Below are positions 18,356 through 27,589 of a stretch of DNA of 64,000 nt, piece by piece. Origin of the DNA: an uncultured SAR116 cluster alpha proteobacterium. Lineage in GTDB: Bacteria > Pseudomonadota > Alphaproteobacteria > Puniceispirillales > Marisalimonadaceae. Within the stretch, counting starts at the first letter, position 1; every line of letters starts with the position of its first letter. The translations under genes and the position numbers were made by a program. Below the pieces are notes generated by a model. The model was not told the origin of the DNA, searched no databases, and saw nothing but the letters and a program-made list of their open reading frames with translations. Where the stretch lies: positions 46,525 through 110,524 of the forward strand of contig CACJFI010000004.1 of the NCBI GenBank assembly GCA_902592615.1, in the 5' to 3' direction.

Positions 18356-19299
18356 TTTTTTGTTTTTATCTTTTCTCGAAAAGCAATCAAAATACCTGAA
18401 AAAGCAATTAAAAACATTCCAAATATATTTGAATAATTAGGCCAATCTCCAAAAAACAGTTTACCCCAAATGGTTGCAAAAACTAAATATGAGTAATCCA
18501 TTGGAGCTAACCAACTACTTTCAGCTGTCTGATAAGCTTTAGCTAAGAGCATATTACCTGTAATATTTAAAATTGAACATGATAAACAAAAAGAAAAAAC
18601 TGTAAAAGTTAATAATGGCCATCCTTTAAATACGAATGGACTTGCTTCTCTGTAGCCGTTTTCAACATAAAAATACTCAAAAAATAATATTCCTAAAGAA
18701 GCAGAAGCAAAAAACATTACACCAACTGCCAAAGTTAGAGACATAACGGATTCTTCTCTACAATATTTTCTGATAAGAATAATATTACATGCAAAGAAAA
18801 AACCAGCCATTATAGGAAGTATTTGCAATAAAGAAAAATTTTCAGACCATGGCTCTAAAATCAATAAAGCGCCAGAACTACCTAATATCAACGCGAAAAT
18901 TCTCCATATCCCAATTCTTTCATTAAGAAAAATTATTGCTAACAAAGATACAAAAATAGGGAAAGTATAAAGACCAGCTGCCATCTGAGCAAAACTTAAT
19001 TTTGGAGATGCTGCAAAGAAGCAAAACATACAAGTAGTCATCATAAGAGCTCTAAAATATACAGGCATCCAGTTGACAGGAAATAGAAGATGAATACTTC
19101 TAGTAAATTTAGCTATTAACATCAATAAGACTACATTTCCAATTGATCTAATAAATTGTAACTGCCAAAAACTTGTTTCACTCGACATTAATTTAATTAG
19201 ACTATCTTGCAAAGATAAAATTATCACCCCTAAAACTAGCATTGATAGAGAAGAAATAGGATTATCTTTTACTTGTGGATTTAAAAAATCAAATCTCAC
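18340..19299 (-). CDS. DMT superfamily (EamA) transporter
   Basis: A 319-residue ten-helix membrane protein of the RhaT/EamA group. The opening SLSMLVLGVIILSLQDSLIKLM and the second-half AESSWLAPMDYSYLVFATIWG are typical of the family, close to the subgroup often annotated as S-adenosylmethionine uptake or riboflavin-type carriers, but the substrate is not determinable. It ends inside the last codons of the convergent helicase gene. It is the third DMT carrier within 10 kb. Confidence 0.9.
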   Translation of the reverse strand: MRFDFLNPQVKDNPISSLSMLVLGVIILSLQDSLIKLMSSETSFWQLQFIRSIGNVVLLMLIAKFTRSIHLLFPVNWMPVYFRALMMTTCMFCFFAASPKLSFAQMAAGLYTFPIFVSLLAIIFLNERIGIWRIFALILGSSGALLILEPWSENFSLLQILPIMAGFFFACNIILIRKYCREESVMSLTLAVGVMFFASASLGILFFEYFYVENGYREASPFVFKGWPLLTFTVFSFCLSCSILNITGNMLLAKAYQTAESSWLAPMDYSYLVFATIWGKLFFGDWPNYSNIFGMFLIAFSGILIAFREKIKTKNQLEK

Positions 19300-19320
19300 T
19301 TTTTAGAGACCTTATCATAA

Positions 19321-21078
19321 TTAAAAAAAGGATTTCTTGTATAAGTCATTTATTTCATCTTTGTAACGAGCTGTAATCACATGCCGTCTTATTTTAAGTG
19401 TTGGCGTTAATTGACCATTATCAGTACTAAAAACCTCATTGGATAAAATAAATTTTCTAATTTTTTTGGTTTGAGATAAATTTTGATTAACTGTATTTAA
19501 TATATTTTGAAATTTTTCTTTTAAATCATTTATATTGCTTTGATGCTCCTTGAAGAAATTTTCATTTGGAATAATTAGAGCAACTAAAAAGGGTTTATTA
19601 TGACCATAAACCATAGTTTGTTCAATTTCTTCAAATGATAGCAAAATATTTTCAATTGGAACGGGAGCAATATTTTCTCCACCTGAGTTAACTATCATTT
19701 CATTTGCTCTTCCAAAAATCTTTAAGTACCCGTCATCATCAATTGATCCTAGGTCTCCTGTATGAAGCCACCCGTTTAACAAAACTTTATCAGTGTTTTT
19801 TTTATCTTTCCAATATCCTTTCATAAGAGAACTGCCCTTTATAAGAATTTCATTTTCATTAGAAATTTTTACCTGAAGCCCCTTGATAACCACACCCACA
19901 GTGTCTATTTTTATATTATTTATTGGATTACATGATATTAGCGGAGAGCATTCAGTTAGACCATAACCTTGTAATATTTTTATTCCCAGGGATTGAAAGA
20001 ATAAACCAACATGTTCATTCAAAGCAGCTCCACCAGAAATAAAAGCTTGTAAATTTCCACCAAAATTTTTCTGAAATTTTCTTCTCACTAGCTTATCCAA
20101 AACTTTGTTTTGAACTTCTTCTAGAAAACTTAATTTAATTTTTTTATATTTCTTAGTTCCAAATGTTATTGTTTTTTCAAATAGTATTTGAGAAAATTTA
20201 TTTTTAGTTAATAATTTGCTATTTATTTTCCTATATAAAACCTCGTAAAGTCTAGGAACTGCAGTCATCAATGTAGGCTTAACGCTTAACAAATCATTTA
20301 CTATTTGATCACGATTTTCATTAAAATAAATTTCTGCACCAATATAAATAGGCAAAAAGAAACCAGCTGTATGTTCATAAGCATGAGATAGTGGAATGAT
20401 AGATAAAAATTTATGATTTTTGATTTTAATTTCGGAAACTAATTCATTTGCTCCAACTATATTAGAAATAATTGATTTATGAGTTAACATTACTCCTTTA
20501 GGCTTATTGCTAGTTCCAGATGTATATATAATTGAAACCACATCAGTTTCGTTAATTTTAGAAATAAAACTTTGTATTATAATTTTCTTAACATGACTTT
20601 TTGAACCTAGGTTTAATAGTTGATTGAATGTATAAAAATTGATGTTAAATTTTTCAAATTTTGTAGTGTTTACATCATCAATACAAATCACATGTTTAAT
20701 TTTATTTAAACAAGGTAATATATTCAAAACTAGTGATAAGAGTTTTTCATTAGTAAAAACTATTGAAGTTTCTGAGTGAGATAAGAGATAAGAAATCTCT
20801 TCTTTATTGCTTGTTGTATAACCAGGCACAGTTATTGCGCCTAAAGATATTATAGCGAGATCTAAGACACACCACTTATAGCTATTTTCAGCGATAATAG
20901 ATATTTTGTCATTTTTTTTAACACCTAAATCATGCAATGCTGAACTTATATTTAAAACTAAATCAGCACTTTGTTTCCAAGAAAGGTGCTCCCAGTTACT
21001 ATTTATTTTAAAACCAAATAGTGTTTTATTTTCATATAATTCTGAATTATTAAAGAAAATTTGTGGTAAATTATTCAT
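19321..21078 (-). CDS. Long-chain acyl-CoA synthetase (AMP-forming)
   Basis: A 585-residue ANL-superfamily ligase that activates fatty acids to acyl-AMP and then acyl-CoA. Motifs: the P-loop IIYTSGTSNKPKGVMLTHKS (about 182-201), the A5 motif QGYGLTECSP (about 361-370), the GWLHTGDLG hinge region (about 440-448) and a C-terminal lid lysine in LTPTLKIRR. The arrangement with SHAYEHTAGFFLP matches the FadD15/long-chain group. It begins 22 bases from the transporter downstream of it. Chain-length preference is unknown. Confidence 0.92.
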   Translation of the reverse strand: MNNLPQIFFNNSELYENKTLFGFKINSNWEHLSWKQSADLVLNISSALHDLGVKKNDKISIIAENSYKWCVLDLAIISLGAITVPGYTTSNKEEISYLLSHSETSIVFTNEKLLSLVLNILPCLNKIKHVICIDDVNTTKFEKFNINFYTFNQLLNLGSKSHVKKIIIQSFISKINETDVVSIIYTSGTSNKPKGVMLTHKSIISNIVGANELVSEIKIKNHKFLSIIPLSHAYEHTAGFFLPIYIGAEIYFNENRDQIVNDLLSVKPTLMTAVPRLYEVLYRKINSKLLTKNKFSQILFEKTITFGTKKYKKIKLSFLEEVQNKVLDKLVRRKFQKNFGGNLQAFISGGAALNEHVGLFFQSLGIKILQGYGLTECSPLISCNPINNIKIDTVGVVIKGLQVKISNENEILIKGSSLMKGYWKDKKNTDKVLLNGWLHTGDLGSIDDDGYLKIFGRANEMIVNSGGENIAPVPIENILLSFEEIEQTMVYGHNKPFLVALIIPNENFFKEHQSNINDLKEKFQNILNTVNQNLSQTKKIRKFILSNEVFSTDNGQLTPTLKIRRHVITARYKDEINDLYKKSFF

Positions 21079-21271
21079 AAATTAAACTCTTAAAATATTA
21101 AAATTATATAAACACAAATAGTTAAATATTTACATTTATTATTTAATATTTACTGTTTTTTTTATTAAATTTTCAATTAAAATACATGTTAAAATATGAG
21201 GAGATATCAAAATATTTTTAAAATATATTATATCTATTATAATACTTATTATTTTTATTTTAATAATATCT

Positions 21272-22177
21272 ATGAATGAAAATCAAATAAAATTCTCAAG
21301 TGATTTTAATCCAAATTTAATTGGGCCAAACATAGACAAATATTTAAAAAAAATTGAGAGACAATTTTCAGACATTAGAGAAGGAGTTGAAAAAAAAGTA
21401 ATTTGGGCTGATAAAAATAAAAAAACACCAATTTCAATAGTTTATATCCATGGCTTTACAGCTTCCTCAGAAGAGGTACGTCCTCTACCTGATAAAATCG
21501 CTAGAGACTTAAATGCAAATCTTTTTTTTACAAGATTAACAGGGCACGGAAGAAACCCACGAGCAATGGAATCATGCTCAATTTCAAATTGGATGAAGGA
21601 CTTACATGAAGCAATTGAGATTGGCTCAAGAATTGGTGAAAAGGTTATTTTAATGTCTTCATCAACTGGTGGAACAATAAGTGTAACTTCTGCTTTAGAT
21701 AAAGAATTTTCACAAAAAATTTTAGGATACATATTTATGTCACCTAATTTTGGGATAAATAACAAATTTGCAAATATGATTTCGTGGCCATTTTCTGAAT
21801 ATTGGTTAAAATTAATTCTTGGTAAAAATATAAAACACAATCCCAGAAATGAGCTTAACAAAAAATTTTGGACAATGTCGTACCCAACAAATGCTCTTAT
21901 ACCTATGGGTAAATTAATAAGAGAAGTAAATAACAAGGATTACAGCACAGTGGACAAACCTGCACTTTTTTATTTTTCAATGGAGGATAAAGTTGTAGAT
22001 CCTAATAAAATCAAAAAGTTTATATCTAATTGGGGAGGAGAAAGAACAACAAAAATCATTAAACTTTCAAATAAGGATGATAAATTTTCACACGTATTAG
22101 CTGGTGATATTATTTCTCCAAACCAAACTGAGAATGCAAAATTAATAATGGTTAATTGGATTAAAAATTTAAATTAA
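21272..22177 (+). CDS. Alpha/beta hydrolase, probably membrane-anchored
   Basis: A 301-residue serine hydrolase of the lysophospholipase/esterase type. It shows the oxyanion loop YIHGFTASSEEVRPLP, RLTGHGR, a nucleophile region MSSSTGGT (a GxSxG variant), the acid in FSMEDKVVDP and the His in FSHVLAGD. The ATG at 21272 has no ribosome site. The same frame is open upstream from 21200 and would add a very hydrophobic segment (about 20 residues of Ile, Leu and Phe), with a GAGGAG site at 21198-21203, but without an ATG. Relatives that I recall carry an N-terminal membrane anchor, so the true protein probably starts near 21212 with a non-standard codon, or the leader contains a frameshift from the ATG at 21196. 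Confidence 0.85.
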   Translation: MNENQIKFSSDFNPNLIGPNIDKYLKKIERQFSDIREGVEKKVIWADKNKKTPISIVYIHGFTASSEEVRPLPDKIARDLNANLFFTRLTGHGRNPRAMESCSISNWMKDLHEAIEIGSRIGEKVILMSSSTGGTISVTSALDKEFSQKILGYIFMSPNFGINNKFANMISWPFSEYWLKLILGKNIKHNPRNELNKKFWTMSYPTNALIPMGKLIREVNNKDYSTVDKPALFYFSMEDKVVDPNKIKKFISNWGGERTTKIIKLSNKDDKFSHVLAGDIISPNQTENAKLIMVNWIKNLN

Positions 22178-22296
22178 TTATATTTGAAATTCTAAAATCT
22201 AAAAAAGCTCACTTTTTAAGCATTTGTTTAGAAAAAAATATTTTTGATTTAACTGAACTTTATAAATCATATGATAATGTCGATAATAATTAGATT

Positions 22297-23724
22297 ATGA
22301 TATATAATATAAACAAATATGATGAAGCATTTATTAGTAATAGTTCCACTAGAGTTAATTATAAGAAGTTCTATAATTGGTTTCAAAAACAACCAAAATC
22401 AGAATTATCAAAAAAACAAATTGATGCGCTAAATTTCTTTGAAAAAACTGGAGTAACTTTTAAGGTTTATTCAGCTTCAGAAAACAAAGAGAATCTAATA
22501 CCATTTGATATAATTCCCAGAATTTTAAATCATAAAGAATGGAATAAAGTAGTTAAAGGAATAACACAAAGGGTATTAGCAATAAATTTTTTTCTTAATG
22601 ATATTTATAATGAACAAGAAATCATTAAACATAATGTATTGCCAATAGATTTGGTTCAAAATAACCCTGCATTTTTAAAACAAATGATAGGATTCACACC
22701 ACAAGAAAAAACTTATAACCATATTTCTGGTATTGATTTAATTAAAACAGATACGAGTGAATTTTATGTTCTAGAAGATAATGTTAGAGTTCCTTCAGGT
22801 GCTTCATATATGATTGAAAATAGGGATACAATGATAAAATTATTTCCTGAACTAATTTCAAAATATAACGTTGCAGACAATAGGAACTATACCAATAAGT
22901 TGTCAGAAATTTTAAAAGTAGTTGCTCCTTCGAAAAATAAGAAAAATCCAAATATTGTTTTACTTACACCTGGCATTTATAATTCTGCCTTTTTTGAGCA
23001 TGCTTTTTTAGCCGACAAGCTTGGTGTTGAATTAGTAGAAGGTAAAGATCTACGTGTTATCAATAAGTTTTTAAATATGAAAACTATTGATGGATGGAAA
23101 AAGGTTGACGTTGTTTACAGAAGAATAGACGATGTATTTTTGGATCCATTATCATTTAAAGAAGATAGCTTCTTAGGTGTGCCAGGATTAATGGAAGTTT
23201 ACAGAAACAAAAATGTAACCATAGCAAATGCTCCAGGCACAGGTATATCTGACGATAAAGCCATTTATTCTTACATTCCTGATATAATAAAATTTTATTT
23301 GGGCGAAAAACCAATATTGAAAAATGTAAAAACGTTCAAATGCCGCTCAAAAATAGATTTAAAATTTGTGTTGGATAATCTTAATAAGTTAGTCATCAAA
23401 GAAGTCCATGGTTCAGGTGGATATGGCATGCTTATAGGTCCATTGGCTAGCAGAAACGAGATATCGAAATTTGAAAGAAAAATAAGAAGGAATCCTTATA
23501 ATTATATTGCTCAGCCCACATTAGCTCTATCTACTTGTCCTATCTATTCTAAAAAGGGGTTAACTCCAAGACATGTAGACTTAAGATCTTTTGCTCTATT
23601 GGCTAAAGATAAAGTTGAAGTCATAAGTGGTGGACTTACAAGAGTTGCTCTTAAAAAGAATTCATTAATTGTTAATTCCAGTCAAGGTGGAGGAACCAAG
23701 GATACCTGGATATTGAGTACGTAA
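22297..23724 (+). CDS. Circularly permuted ATP-grasp protein (Anbu cluster)
   Basis: A 475-residue member of the circularly permuted ATP-grasp type 2 family (older names DUF404/DUF407). Recognisable pieces are RVLAINFFLNDIYNEQEII, FYVLEDNVRVPSGASYMIENR, VDVVYRRIDDVFLDP, GTGISDDKAIYSYIP and the glycine loop KEVHGSGGYGMLIGP. Such proteins are predicted to form peptide or amide bonds using ATP. The reaction here is unknown. Its stop overlaps the start of the alpha-E gene by one base. It is the first gene of a four-gene run ending with the Anbu peptidase. Confidence 0.92.
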   Translation: MIYNINKYDEAFISNSSTRVNYKKFYNWFQKQPKSELSKKQIDALNFFEKTGVTFKVYSASENKENLIPFDIIPRILNHKEWNKVVKGITQRVLAINFFLNDIYNEQEIIKHNVLPIDLVQNNPAFLKQMIGFTPQEKTYNHISGIDLIKTDTSEFYVLEDNVRVPSGASYMIENRDTMIKLFPELISKYNVADNRNYTNKLSEILKVVAPSKNKKNPNIVLLTPGIYNSAFFEHAFLADKLGVELVEGKDLRVINKFLNMKTIDGWKKVDVVYRRIDDVFLDPLSFKEDSFLGVPGLMEVYRNKNVTIANAPGTGISDDKAIYSYIPDIIKFYLGEKPILKNVKTFKCRSKIDLKFVLDNLNKLVIKEVHGSGGYGMLIGPLASRNEISKFERKIRRNPYNYIAQPTLALSTCPIYSKKGLTPRHVDLRSFALLAKDKVEVISGGLTRVALKKNSLIVNSSQGGGTKDTWILST

Positions 23725-24650
23725 TGCTAGGTAGTACAGCTGACTCATTATTTTGGATGTTTAGATATATAGAACGAGCAGAAAACACCTTATGCGTAAT
23801 TGAAAGTGGATTCCAATTGTATCTTTTATCATCTACGAATTTACATAATGAATGGGATGCAATTTTAAGAACAAATTCTATAAGGCAATATTTTTTAAAA
23901 AAAAATAGTTCTTTAGATAGTTTGAAGATAATCAATTTTATGCTGAAAGATTCTAGAAATGTTAATAATATTTTAAGTCTTATTTCAAAAGCTAGAGAAA
24001 ATGCAAGAAAATCAAGAGTTTCAATAACTACTGATGTATGGGAATCAATAAACACATGTTGGTTGTATTTAAATAAAGAATTAAATAAACACATTACCGA
24101 AAATAAAATTCAATTAATATTACAAACTACAAAAGAGAAGATCGCTCTAATTTTTGGCTTTCTTGAGAAGACAATGTTAAAAAATGAGATTCTTAATTTT
24201 TGCCATTTAGGGACTTACGTAGAAAAATTTGATAATACAGCAAGAATATTAAATACAAGACAATATTTATTTTTAGATGAGAAAAAATATCGTTTAGAAG
24301 GTTATGATAATTTTCAATTGGAAATGATTTTAAGAAGCATGTCTTCTTATAGATCATTTATGTGGAAATATCAGAATGAAATAAATCCTAAAAAAGTTTC
24401 TTATTTTTTGATTTCAGACGAAGACATGCCAAAATCACTTATATTTTGTATAAATGAAATTATAAAAAATTTAAAATTTATAAATAAAAAAAGTTTTAAA
24501 AACAGTAAAAGTTATATTAATGCTCTAAGTATTCAAAAGAAGATTAAACAAAAAAATACAAGTTTAAATAACTATTCATTTTTAAATAGTTTAATCAAAT
24601 TAAATATGAATCTAGCTTCAAATATAGAGAAAGAATTTAATTTCCATTGA
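23724..24650 (+). CDS. Alpha-E domain protein (Anbu cluster)
   Basis: A 308-residue all-helical protein of the alpha-E family (DUF403). The start ADSLFWMFRYIERAENTLCVIE (7-28) is the family hallmark, and SRVSITTDVWESINTCW and the RSMSSYRSFMWKY helix follow. The biochemical role is unknown; it nearly always accompanies a circularly permuted ATP-grasp protein. The last ~45 residues form a Lys/Asn/Ser-rich tail that looks poorly structured. It is joined to the upstream gene by a one-base overlap and followed after 4 bases by the transglutaminase gene. Confidence 0.9.
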   Translation: MLGSTADSLFWMFRYIERAENTLCVIESGFQLYLLSSTNLHNEWDAILRTNSIRQYFLKKNSSLDSLKIINFMLKDSRNVNNILSLISKARENARKSRVSITTDVWESINTCWLYLNKELNKHITENKIQLILQTTKEKIALIFGFLEKTMLKNEILNFCHLGTYVEKFDNTARILNTRQYLFLDEKKYRLEGYDNFQLEMILRSMSSYRSFMWKYQNEINPKKVSYFLISDEDMPKSLIFCINEIIKNLKFINKKSFKNSKSYINALSIQKKIKQKNTSLNNYSFLNSLIKLNMNLASNIEKEFNFH

Positions 24651-24654
24651 AACA

Positions 24655-25464
24655 ATGATATTAGAAATAAAACAAAAAATTATATATGAAATTGATGGCT
24701 TAATTAATTTTGGGTATAATAAATTATTACTTACACCTCAAAATAGTGAATATCAAAATATATTAAATTGGGAAATTATTGTAGATGGTGGAAATAAAGA
24801 ACTCATTTCTAGAGATCAATTTGGCAATCATATAGATTTAATAAGTATAAAAAATAATTCTAAAAGGATAGAATATAACGTTTCAGGTAAAGTAGAAACG
24901 CTACCTAACTTTGGTTTAATTAAAAGTTCAAATAAAGACCTTCCACTTTGGTGTTATGTTGATAAAACAAAATTGACTAACCCTGGTAAATTGATATCAA
25001 AGTTCTATAAAGAAAATACTTTCAATTTTGAAGATATTATTGGAAGCTTACATAAATTATCTTTGAATATTAAATCCAGAATTAGATATAAAAAAGGAAC
25101 TACAAATTATAAGACAACTGCTGAAGATGCATTCGAAAAAGGTACTGGTGTTTGTCAAGACCACACTCATATTTTTTTATCCCTTGTTCGTATGTATAAT
25201 CTCCCATGCAGATATATTAGTGGTCTATTTATACCAAAAGATAATAACATAAATCTATCTATGCATGCATGGGCAGAAGTTTTTATAGAAGATCTTGGAT
25301 GGATAGGCTTTGATATATCTAACGGTATTTCTCCTGACGAAAGATATGTAGTAATATCAAAAGGTTTTGATTATAATGATGTAGTGCCTGTAAAAGGTAT
25401 AATAAATGGAAATTTTATTGAAAATCAAAATTTAGAATTAACAATTGATGTGCTTAACCAATAA
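24655..25464 (+). CDS. Transglutaminase-like cysteine protease (Anbu cluster)
   Basis: A 269-residue protein with a bacterial transglutaminase N-terminal beta domain and a papain-like core. The catalytic triad is visible: Cys167 in GTGVCQDHTH, His204 in SMHAWAEVF and Asp220 in WIGFDISNG. In this genomic setting such enzymes are predicted peptidases or amidases rather than cross-linkers. No signal peptide is present, so it acts in the cytoplasm together with its neighbours. It is the third gene of the cluster. Confidence 0.93.
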   Translation: MILEIKQKIIYEIDGLINFGYNKLLLTPQNSEYQNILNWEIIVDGGNKELISRDQFGNHIDLISIKNNSKRIEYNVSGKVETLPNFGLIKSSNKDLPLWCYVDKTKLTNPGKLISKFYKENTFNFEDIIGSLHKLSLNIKSRIRYKKGTTNYKTTAEDAFEKGTGVCQDHTHIFLSLVRMYNLPCRYISGLFIPKDNNINLSMHAWAEVFIEDLGWIGFDISNGISPDERYVVISKGFDYNDVVPVKGIINGNFIENQNLELTIDVLNQ

Positions 25465-25476
25465 TGTGAAAGTTCA

Positions 25477-26211
25477 ATGACTTATTGTGTTGGATTAAAA
25501 TTAAATAAAGGCTTGGTTTTTATGTCTGACACGCTAACAAATGCTGGCATTGACAACATTAACACCAACAAAAAAATGTTTCACTGGACCAAAAAAAATG
25601 AAAGAAATATTGTTTTGTTAACTTCTGGTAATTTAGCAACATCACAAGCTTGTATAAATCTTATAAATGAAGCGATTGAGAATCCAAATAATGATACAGA
25701 CAATATTTTAAAAACTAAAACAATGTTTCAAGTTGCCAGAATTGTTGGCAAAATTTTAAGAAATATTTCAAATGAATATGCTTCTGATGATCAAGCAGGT
25801 GAAAACCCATATTCTTCAACCTTAATTTTAGGTGGTCAAATAATTGGTCAGGAACATAGACTTTTTTTAATTTATCCAGAAGGAAACTTTATAGAGTCTT
25901 CCGATGATCAGTCATTTTTTCAAATTGGGGAAACAAAATACGGTAAACCAATAATTGTTAGAGCTTTAGAAAAAGAATCTAGCTTTGGTGACGCAATAAA
26001 ATTACTTCTAGTCTCATTTGATAGTACTATGAAGGCTAATGTCTCTGTTGGCATGCCAATTGATGTATGTACTTTAAATCAAAATGAATTTAAAGCCATT
26101 AATCAAATTAGAATTGAAAAGAATGATCATTATTTTGAGCATATATCAAAGAGTTGGGGCGAATCTTTAAAAAAAAGTATCAAAGAATTACCACCATTTG
26201 ACTTTAAATAA
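25477..26211 (+). CDS. Anbu, proteasome-like Ntn-hydrolase
   Basis: A 244-residue bacterial proteasome-beta homologue (Anbu, also called BPH or proteasome-type protease). The start MTYCVGLKL exposes Thr2 as N-terminal nucleophile after methionine removal, and Asp18 (MSDT) and Lys33 (NKKM) match the remaining active-site positions. Known Anbu proteins form open helical or ring assemblies in the cytoplasm; their natural substrate is not known. It starts 12 bases after the transglutaminase gene and closes the cluster. Confidence 0.94.
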   Translation: MTYCVGLKLNKGLVFMSDTLTNAGIDNINTNKKMFHWTKKNERNIVLLTSGNLATSQACINLINEAIENPNNDTDNILKTKTMFQVARIVGKILRNISNEYASDDQAGENPYSSTLILGGQIIGQEHRLFLIYPEGNFIESSDDQSFFQIGETKYGKPIIVRALEKESSFGDAIKLLLVSFDSTMKANVSVGMPIDVCTLNQNEFKAINQIRIEKNDHYFEHISKSWGESLKKSIKELPPFDFK

Positions 26212-26287
26212 TTTAAAATTCTAATAATTACTATTATATTTTGTAAATTTCATAACATCAAAACAATCTAATATAATGAAATTAAGG

Positions 26288-26770
26288 TTAGCCTGTGAAA
26301 GGAATTGAGGAATGATGAAGATTTATTAATAAATTTTCATTATTGTCTTTTATATATCCAAAAGTATATTCAACTTTTACTTCATCGGTATCATTAAAAC
26401 TTTGAAAAAAATAATTTCCCATAGACAATGCATTTTCTTCAAAAATAATGATTTTTCTTTCACTAAAACGAATTTTTTTCCAAGGTTTAAGTGCAAAACC
26501 TTTATCTTCTGATATAGGGCCACCAATAAAATAAGATAATGCCTCATCATAAGAATAACGAAATTGTTTTTCTGAAGCTAATGTAGGTTTAAATAAGACT
26601 TCACATATGTCAAACGCATAAAATCTCTTAACAAAAATACTTGCTTTTAACTTGTAATCTTCATTTTTTGAATATAAATTTCCTATTTCTATAATATTTT
26701 GAGCCCATAACTCTTGAGCCTTTATGATTTCGATTTCAGATGTGTTAATTTTTTCTTTTATAAATTTCAT
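26288..26770 (-). CDS. NTF2/SnoaL-like protein of unknown function
   Basis: A 160-residue protein with the alpha-plus-beta pattern of NTF2-like folds. It has an N-terminal helix AQELWAQNIIEIGNLYS, then VLFKPTLASEKQFRYSYDEALSYFIGG, SMGNYFF and a C-terminal strand ending NLLINLHHSSIPF. The last motif, with two His residues, is strongly conserved in marine relatives that I recall, which are sometimes annotated (doubtfully) as cyclohydrolases. No catalytic function is assigned. It is a single-gene unit convergent with the Anbu cluster. Confidence 0.8.
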   Translation of the reverse strand: MKFIKEKINTSEIEIIKAQELWAQNIIEIGNLYSKNEDYKLKASIFVKRFYAFDICEVLFKPTLASEKQFRYSYDEALSYFIGGPISEDKGFALKPWKKIRFSERKIIIFEENALSMGNYFFQSFNDTDEVKVEYTFGYIKDNNENLLINLHHSSIPFTG

Positions 26771-26916
26771 TATATATTTAGGTTGGTTAAAAAAAATATT
26801 TTTTAAAAATATATTAAATTAATTAATAAATAAATCGCTAACATTTGTAATAACTTGCAAAATTTTACATATCTAAAAATATCTGTCAATTCCGTATAAT
26901 ATTTATTATTATACAG

Positions 26917-27345
26917 TTATTTAAGTGGAAAAGTTGATGTTGAATGACAAATAATTTTCTCTTTATTATCCTCTGAGTAAACTTTAGTCTCACCAATTGC
27001 AATAGATTTTCCAAACCTTTGAACGATACTTTCAATGATAAAATAATCTCCAAATGCTGGACGAATAAAATTATTGTTCTGAGAAAGCGTACCTCTTTGT
27101 GATTTAACAGAGGTATTCATAGCTATAGACATTGTTGTGTCAATTATGGACATTAAAACCTGGCCAGAAACAGCACCTGTAACAAATTGATAATCTTTAG
27201 AATTTTTTAATTTAGCTAACACCCTTCCTTCTTCTATTTCTAAAAATGAGAGTTTAAGTTGTTTTACATAGGGTGCAAAAATATATTCATATATTTCTTC
27301 AATATTTTCCATAGTAATTGTTTTAGTTGGTAATTTGTTATCCAT
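26917..27345 (-). CDS. Hotdog-fold thioesterase (PaaI-like)
   Basis: A 142-residue acyl-CoA thioesterase-like protein. The central helix motif VTGAVSGQVLMSIIDTTMSIAMNT and the following strand with QRGTLSQNNNFIRPA are the usual hotdog arrangement, with Asp in the SIIDT helix as probable catalytic residue. I chose the ATG at 27345; the frame could extend four codons to a TTG at 27357. The substrate is unknown. It is an isolated gene. Confidence 0.85.
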   Translation of the reverse strand: MDNKLPTKTITMENIEEIYEYIFAPYVKQLKLSFLEIEEGRVLAKLKNSKDYQFVTGAVSGQVLMSIIDTTMSIAMNTSVKSQRGTLSQNNNFIRPAFGDYFIIESIVQRFGKSIAIGETKVYSEDNKEKIICHSTSTFPLK

Positions 27346-27479
27346 GGATTTTCTCAATATTAATTATTAATCATAGATTAATTTAAAAGTTTAGCCCTTA
27401 CAAATTTTTAAACTTTGAACATACTTGTAACTAAAGAAATAAAAAAATCAGAAATTTTTTTCCATTAACATTAATTAAA

Positions 27480-27554
27480 TGGTGATCCCTAGGGGATTCG
27501 AACCCCTATTGCAGCCGTGAAAGGGCTGAGTCCTAACCATTAGACGAAGGGACC
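27480..27554 (-). tRNA. tRNA-Glu(TTC)
   Basis: On the minus strand the acceptor stem GGTCCCT (27554-27548) pairs with AGGGATC, including one G:T pair. The anticodon arm CAGCC-CTTTCAC-GGCTG gives anticodon TTC. The T arm is AGGGG-TTCGAAT-CCCCT and the D arm has GGTTA. The 3' CCA is encoded (27482-27480). Overall it is close to bacterial tRNA-Glu. Confidence 0.96.
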
Positions 27555-27589
27555 ACTGGATAAGTTATTAACTACAATTTAATTAAAAA

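Noticed and set aside
21196..21279. Small 27-codon ORF starting MRRYQNIF before the hydrolase
   Set aside because: Composed mostly of Tyr, Ile, Asn and Phe from AT-rich DNA in the wrong frame; more likely the leader of the hydrolase with its anchor in the neighbouring frame.
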